Assembly: GCA_965219565.1 (NCBI GenBank)
Contig: OZ244780.1
Coordinates: 1,860,001 to 1,924,000 of the forward strand
Length of the DNA stretch: 64,000 nucleotides
From: DAOUJI01 sp965219565
Lineage (GTDB): Bacteria; Chloroflexota; Dehalococcoidia; Lucifugimonadales; JAGWBF01
Direction of reading: 5' to 3'
Of this stretch, positions 60,462-64,000 are shown one piece after another. Each line of letters begins with the position of its first letter. The stretch's first letter is position 1. The notes under the pieces were generated by a model that was not told the origin of the DNA, did no database searches, and saw only the letters and a list, made by a program, of their open reading frames with translations. The position numbers were made by a program, and so were the translations under genes.

Positions 60462-60501
60462 CGTAATATTGATTGTTGTTTCAGCGCTCCTTCTTATCTA
60501 T

Positions 60502-60507
60502 ATTATA
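60502..60507 (-). promoter_or_regulatory. TATAAT -10 box for the dehydrogenase gene
   Basis: A perfect minus-strand TATAAT in an AT-rich patch (60461-60590) unlike the rest of the window. No clear -35 box. Confidence 0.5.
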
Positions 60508-60565
60508 CCTCAACTCACGGTAAATTACGATAATCGCAATAATACTTCGATATTAACATAATTAT

Positions 60566-62218
60566 CTACGACTTACCGAATATGTCTCTCAAGTCATCGT
60601 CCAAATCCCTTGCGGGAGCAGGTGACTCGGTGTCCGAAACGTCGCCGCCAAACCCAGAATAGGATTCAGCCGTTCCGTATTCTCTCGTGTGCACCACTAC
60701 CGGCATGGGCACCGCATGGCCGAATACCAGGGCCTGCTGGCGGGACTCCAACCTGGATAGCACAGACCGCAGCTCGCGGCCTCCCGGTGCGCCTCCCAAC
60801 ACGGCGTCTATGTCCCGCTCGTTGTCCAGGAGACAGGTAATCTTGGTGCCTATCTGGCTCATCACTTCCGAGTCTATCGCCCCCGGCCTCTGGTCTATGA
60901 CCATTAGGGTCACGTTGTACTTGCGCAGTTCCCTGGCGATGGTCCCGAAGATGGTCTGGGGAGCCACCGACGGGCTGAGGAACTTGTGGGCTTCTTCAAT
61001 GGTGATGACCAGGGGAGTCGGCTCTTTGCCCTGGCCTCCCTCGGCTTCCTCCTTCAGCCGAACGTAGCGGTCGTGTATTCGGCGGGTGAGCAGGTTGGAG
61101 ACCAGTATATAGGCGTTCAAGTCGTTGCCGTACCTTCCGAACTCCAGCACCACGTGCAGTCCCCTGTCCAGCTGCTCCAGAATACGTCCTACCGAGTCAT
61201 GGCGTCCGCCGGAGCCTGGAGTTAGGAAGCCGTACCGTTTCATGCGGGAAAGCCGGTTGTACAGCGAGTTGAGCGCCTGGACGTTGACTCCTATGGAGTT
61301 GGCCAGCTCGGAGATGTCCTCCCGCCCTTCCAGGTCGGTGAACTCCTTGAGCCATCCGCGCCCGTACCTCAGACGAAGATTGTGGGCGGCGTGGGCGGCG
61401 ACCTCGGACAGATTGAGGTTCTCCTGGAGCGCCTCAATGTCCTCCGGCTGCACCTCGTCGTAGCCGATGTTGACCACCTCGTCGGGAGACAAGCCTCGGC
61501 GGCGTGAGCTTTCCTCGTCCAGGCTGAACACGGCCACCTTGGAGGGGAACAGCTGCTTCAGGCCTTTGACGAACCCGGCCCCCTCGCTGCGGCCCTGCCA
61601 CCCGTATTCGTTGTGCATGTCGAATATGAGGCTCGACGCGAGGCCGCTCTGCACCATGCCTATGAGGAGCATCCGCGTCAGGAAGGTCTTGCCGGTTCCG
61701 CTCTTGCCGAATATTCCCATAGAACGCTCGGAGAGGGCTTTCAGGTCAAGGCAGACCTTGGTCTCCATGTCCAGTGGGCTGCCAATCCAGAAGTGCTCCT
61801 TGTCGTCCTGCCCGAAGACGGTTTCCACGTCGCTCTCATCGGCGGTATACACTCCAGAGAAGTGGGCGGGCACGGTCTTAGCCGGCATTAGATCTGCGCT
61901 GTCTCCCAAAGCTGGAGGCAAGATAAGCGTTGGCAATACCGAAATGGTCCCGTAGGCCGTCGTTCCCGCTATCACTTGGGCAATGAAGGGATCGGAGACA
62001 TCGGGCGGCGAATATTTGAGGCTGGGGCTGGCCGAACCCAACGCAATGTCGGTCACGACGCCAAAGAAGCGTTGACGCTCGCCCTGAATGGTCACGAAAG
62101 CCCCCACCTTCACGTCTTCAACCGATGCGGCGGGCGCCAGGCGGACCTCCACCCCCCGCGTCAGGGAGCCGTCCACCACCATGCCCAGGGGTTCGCGTTC
62201 CGAGGCTGGCCCCGTCAT
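60566..62218 (-). CDS. HerA-type DNA translocase
   Basis: 550 residues. N-terminal HAS-barrel (LGMVVDGSLTRGVEVRLAP, FVTIQGERQRFFGVVTDI); Walker A FGKSGTGKTFL (171-178); Walker B TPLVITIEEAH (402-411); then ELRKYNVTLMVIDQRPG, SQIGTKITCLLD and an arginine-finger region typical of the HerA/FtsK superfamily. HerA hexamers translocate duplex DNA and work with the nuclease NurA in end resection. The C-terminal Ser/Pro/Asp-rich tail is additional. Overlaps the preceding gene by four nt (ATGA). Confidence 0.9.
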   Translation of the reverse strand: MTGPASEREPLGMVVDGSLTRGVEVRLAPAASVEDVKVGAFVTIQGERQRFFGVVTDIALGSASPSLKYSPPDVSDPFIAQVIAGTTAYGTISVLPTLILPPALGDSADLMPAKTVPAHFSGVYTADESDVETVFGQDDKEHFWIGSPLDMETKVCLDLKALSERSMGIFGKSGTGKTFLTRMLLIGMVQSGLASSLIFDMHNEYGWQGRSEGAGFVKGLKQLFPSKVAVFSLDEESSRRRGLSPDEVVNIGYDEVQPEDIEALQENLNLSEVAAHAAHNLRLRYGRGWLKEFTDLEGREDISELANSIGVNVQALNSLYNRLSRMKRYGFLTPGSGGRHDSVGRILEQLDRGLHVVLEFGRYGNDLNAYILVSNLLTRRIHDRYVRLKEEAEGGQGKEPTPLVITIEEAHKFLSPSVAPQTIFGTIARELRKYNVTLMVIDQRPGAIDSEVMSQIGTKITCLLDNERDIDAVLGGAPGGRELRSVLSRLESRQQALVFGHAVPMPVVVHTREYGTAESYSGFGGDVSDTESPAPARDLDDDLRDIFGKS

Positions 62219-62838
62219 GGAGAGAGCCTCTTCAGCAGGGAGTCGAGCCTGGGAAGGTCGCCGGGCAGCTGGCTCGCCAGAGCCTTCCCAGCCCGTATGC
62301 GAAACCCGTCGGGATCCGGCAGGCGGGCACTGAGGCCCCGAATGCAGGCGGCGACGACTTCGTCAGTCTGACCTCCGCCATAAGTGGATCCGTTCACCAG
62401 CAGGGACAGAAAGTCCACCGACGCCGCAAACCGGACAGCGTCGTCATCCGACGCGAGAAATACGAACGCGTGGACACGGGGCGGGTGGTCGGGCAGATAG
62501 TGGCGGACGGCGGGGCCCGCGTCGTGGCCCACGATGACAGCCTCGAACCGAGTGGACATTAGCCGCGCAAGCTGGGGATGGGACCTGTACAGGTCCTCTT
62601 CGGACTCTTCCGCCTCGCCCCTGGGCAGGATGGTGCGCCCAGGTTCCAGGGGCGCTGTGGTGACGCCGGACACGACGGCGTAAAGCCCGGAGTCCTCGCT
62701 TTCTTCGGGGGTCCTCGATTCAATCCTGACCAGACCGCCCAACGGCGGAGCGTCGTAGAGCCTGTAGGTTTGGGCGGTAAACCGGTGGGAGCTGGACTCC
62801 ACCACTTCGCCTATACGTCTCCTCACCGCCGCCACCAC
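62215..62838 (-). CDS. HAS-barrel-like protein between nurA and herA
   Basis: 207 residues, translated with overlap into herA. RRRIGEVVESSSHRFTAQTYRLYDAPPLGGLVRI followed by YAVVSGVTTAPLEPGR looks like the HAS-barrel opening found at the N-terminus of HerA itself, but no ATPase follows. The second half (about 110-207) is alpha/beta with no family I recognise. The position suggests a clamp or adaptor subunit for the HerA-NurA machine. Exact role unknown. Confidence 0.6.
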   Translation of the reverse strand: MVAAVRRRIGEVVESSSHRFTAQTYRLYDAPPLGGLVRIESRTPEESEDSGLYAVVSGVTTAPLEPGRTILPRGEAEESEEDLYRSHPQLARLMSTRFEAVIVGHDAGPAVRHYLPDHPPRVHAFVFLASDDDAVRFAASVDFLSLLVNGSTYGGGQTDEVVAACIRGLSARLPDPDGFRIRAGKALASQLPGDLPRLDSLLKRLSP

Positions 62839-62854
62839 TTAACGTCCATGGGCC

Positions 62855-64000
62855 TTACAGGGAGCGGACTCGCTTGGACAAGGCTTTTTCGGACGTGTAC
62901 ACGGGAAGGTCGGCGCCCTCCAGAGCGCTTTCCACCAGACGCCGGAAGGCATGTCGGTCCGCGCCGGTGACCACAGCCTGCTCGTGGGCTTCGGCAATGG
63001 CCACGGGGTATCCGAACCCCCTCCTGCACTGGTCCATCAGAAGCCCATGGGCCAGGTCTACCAGGGCCGGGTCATCGGCGACCCATTCCGGCACCTCTAT
63101 TCGAGCTATCTCGTCCCCGGTGTTGAGATAGAAGAAATTGACCTCGTGGTCGCCGTAATAGTCCCTGGACACCGACGAGCAGGTGTAGAAAACGCTGGAT
63201 CGCTCGCCGGGCCTCAACAGGGTCTGAAACAGGTCCCTGTCCAGGAAGCCTTGCACGAGATTGCAGGGGGAAGTCCCCGAGCGGTGAGTACTGCAGGTGT
63301 TCATACAGCTGCCCAGTTCAAAGGGGCATATAGATAGGCGCAATGCGTTGACAACCTCGGTGGTCTGGGGAAGGCTGATGTAGGCGGCGACGGCCAGGGG
63401 ACGGGCCGCCAGGCGCCTCATACGCTCCAAAGCGGGCAGCAGACCTTCGACGATGATGCGGTCTCTGACAAAAGGCTGGTGACCTCTTCCGGCTAGGCCC
63501 CACATGATGAGCGAGCCGTCGACAAGGGCCAGGGTAGGCAGGTTGGAAGTGGACTCTTCGACCAGATCGGCGAGACCGGACACCTCGTCCACAGTGCGTT
63601 TCAAGCCCAGAATCTGTCCCTCCACGGCGACCGTGTCCAGCACGGTGGGGTCGGGGCTGGTCATGTACAGGTCCTCATCGACAAAGTGGAGCCTGGGCTT
63701 GCTGAACAGCACAGCATCCGGTTCGGACCCGTAGGTGAGCAGGCAACCGCCGATGTTTATGAGGCAGCACCGCACGGGCAGGTGGCGATCTACATCCACG
63801 TGGGAACCGTCCACCGATGCCACTGCGTGATCCACTGGCATTGGCGGCGTTGGCACACGCTCCGCGAAGCCGCCCTTAACTCCCGCGCAGAGGAAGGGGC
63901 GTGTCCTGTTCGCTTCGACCTTGCGGGCAAGCTCGTCCGGGCTGACCTCCACCATTCTTCCAAGAGCGTCGGTCAGCCGCTGTTTTCGATCGTCGCCGGA
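62855..64000 (-). CDS. NurA 5'-3' nuclease, N-terminus cut by window edge
   Basis: At least 366 residues from ATG 63955, but the frame continues without a stop to the window edge (adding S-G-D-D-R-K-Q-R-L-T-D-A-L-G-R) and no ribosome-binding site precedes that ATG, so the true start is probably outside. NurA-type acidic residues: SVDGSHVDVD (Asp49), ALVDGSLIMW, and C-terminal YPVAIAEAHEQAVVTGADRHAF. NurA degrades DNA ends with HerA. First gene of the nurA / HAS-barrel-like / herA operon, 16 nt before the second. Confidence 0.88.
   Translation of the reverse strand, partial: SGDDRKQRLTDALGRMVEVSPDELARKVEANRTRPFLCAGVKGGFAERVPTPPMPVDHAVASVDGSHVDVDRHLPVRCCLINIGGCLLTYGSEPDAVLFSKPRLHFVDEDLYMTSPDPTVLDTVAVEGQILGLKRTVDEVSGLADLVEESTSNLPTLALVDGSLIMWGLAGRGHQPFVRDRIIVEGLLPALERMRRLAARPLAVAAYISLPQTTEVVNALRLSICPFELGSCMNTCSTHRSGTSPCNLVQGFLDRDLFQTLLRPGERSSVFYTCSSVSRDYYGDHEVNFFYLNTGDEIARIEVPEWVADDPALVDLAHGLLMDQCRRGFGYPVAIAEAHEQAVVTGADRHAFRRLVESALEGADLPVYTSEKALSKRVRSL

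Overview
This is a GC-rich, gene-dense bacterial segment. Several traits together suggest a free-living Chloroflexota, most like Dehalococcoidia/SAR202-type environmental genomes: many flavin/F420-type luciferase-like oxidoreductases, stand-alone DUF35 zinc-ribbon proteins beside a thiolase, DUF1800 and NHL-repeat proteins, PKD/DUF4349 and leucine-rich-repeat lipoproteins, a long-form SRP RNA and a HerA/NurA locus. The assignment is inferred from gene content only; no rRNA gene is present.

Layout. 1-4.4 kb: an AtuA/DUF1446 protein (cut by the window edge), a DUF4349-PKD lipoprotein and a DUF2851 protein. 4.5-4.7 kb: tRNA-Gln and tRNA-Glu. 5-11.3 kb: an accessory island with two plant-type LRR lipoproteins, at least three decayed LRR or lipoprotein remnants, three tandem bacterial PH-domain (bPH_3-like) copies, two of them broken by one frameshift and one amber codon, and a VapBC-type toxin-antitoxin pair. 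11.5-32 kb: catabolic and transport genes (DUF35-thiolase-DUF35 operon, cupredoxin lipoprotein, SMP-30 lactonase, three MFS carriers, SDR, Kef-type antiporter, zinc dehydrogenase, double CMD protein, cupin, TPR protein, NudC, aldo/keto reductase, GalU). Within it lies a DUF1800-NHL gene pair (16.9-19.5 kb) that recurs in opposite orientation at 32.4-35.0 kb.

35-38 kb is a housekeeping block: SRP RNA, rsmA, ispE and lgt. The last serves the many lipoproteins seen here. 38-45 kb carries four luciferase-like oxidoreductases, a PNPOx-like flavin protein, an SDR and a TolB-like propeller. 45-55.6 kb is mostly core: tRNA-Pro, GYD protein, MogA/MoaB-like, trmD, rplS, priA, def, secD, secF, nfo and a zincin-like protease. 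55.8-64 kb has a UMF1-type transporter, an FAD oxidase, a CDGSH iron-sulfur protein, a leucine-type dehydrogenase and a nurA / HAS-barrel-like / herA DNA-end-processing operon that runs off the right edge.

The most unusual signals are: (i) a very long SecD (about 840 residues) in which a small beta-alpha-beta unit also seen in SecF appears to recur up to five times; (ii) the decaying PH/LRR island; (iii) the duplicated inverted DUF1800-NHL cassette; (iv) the extra gene between nurA and herA; and (v) a dispersed palindromic repeat that supplies the stop codon of ispE. I found no CRISPR array, insertion sequence, prophage or obvious defence island.
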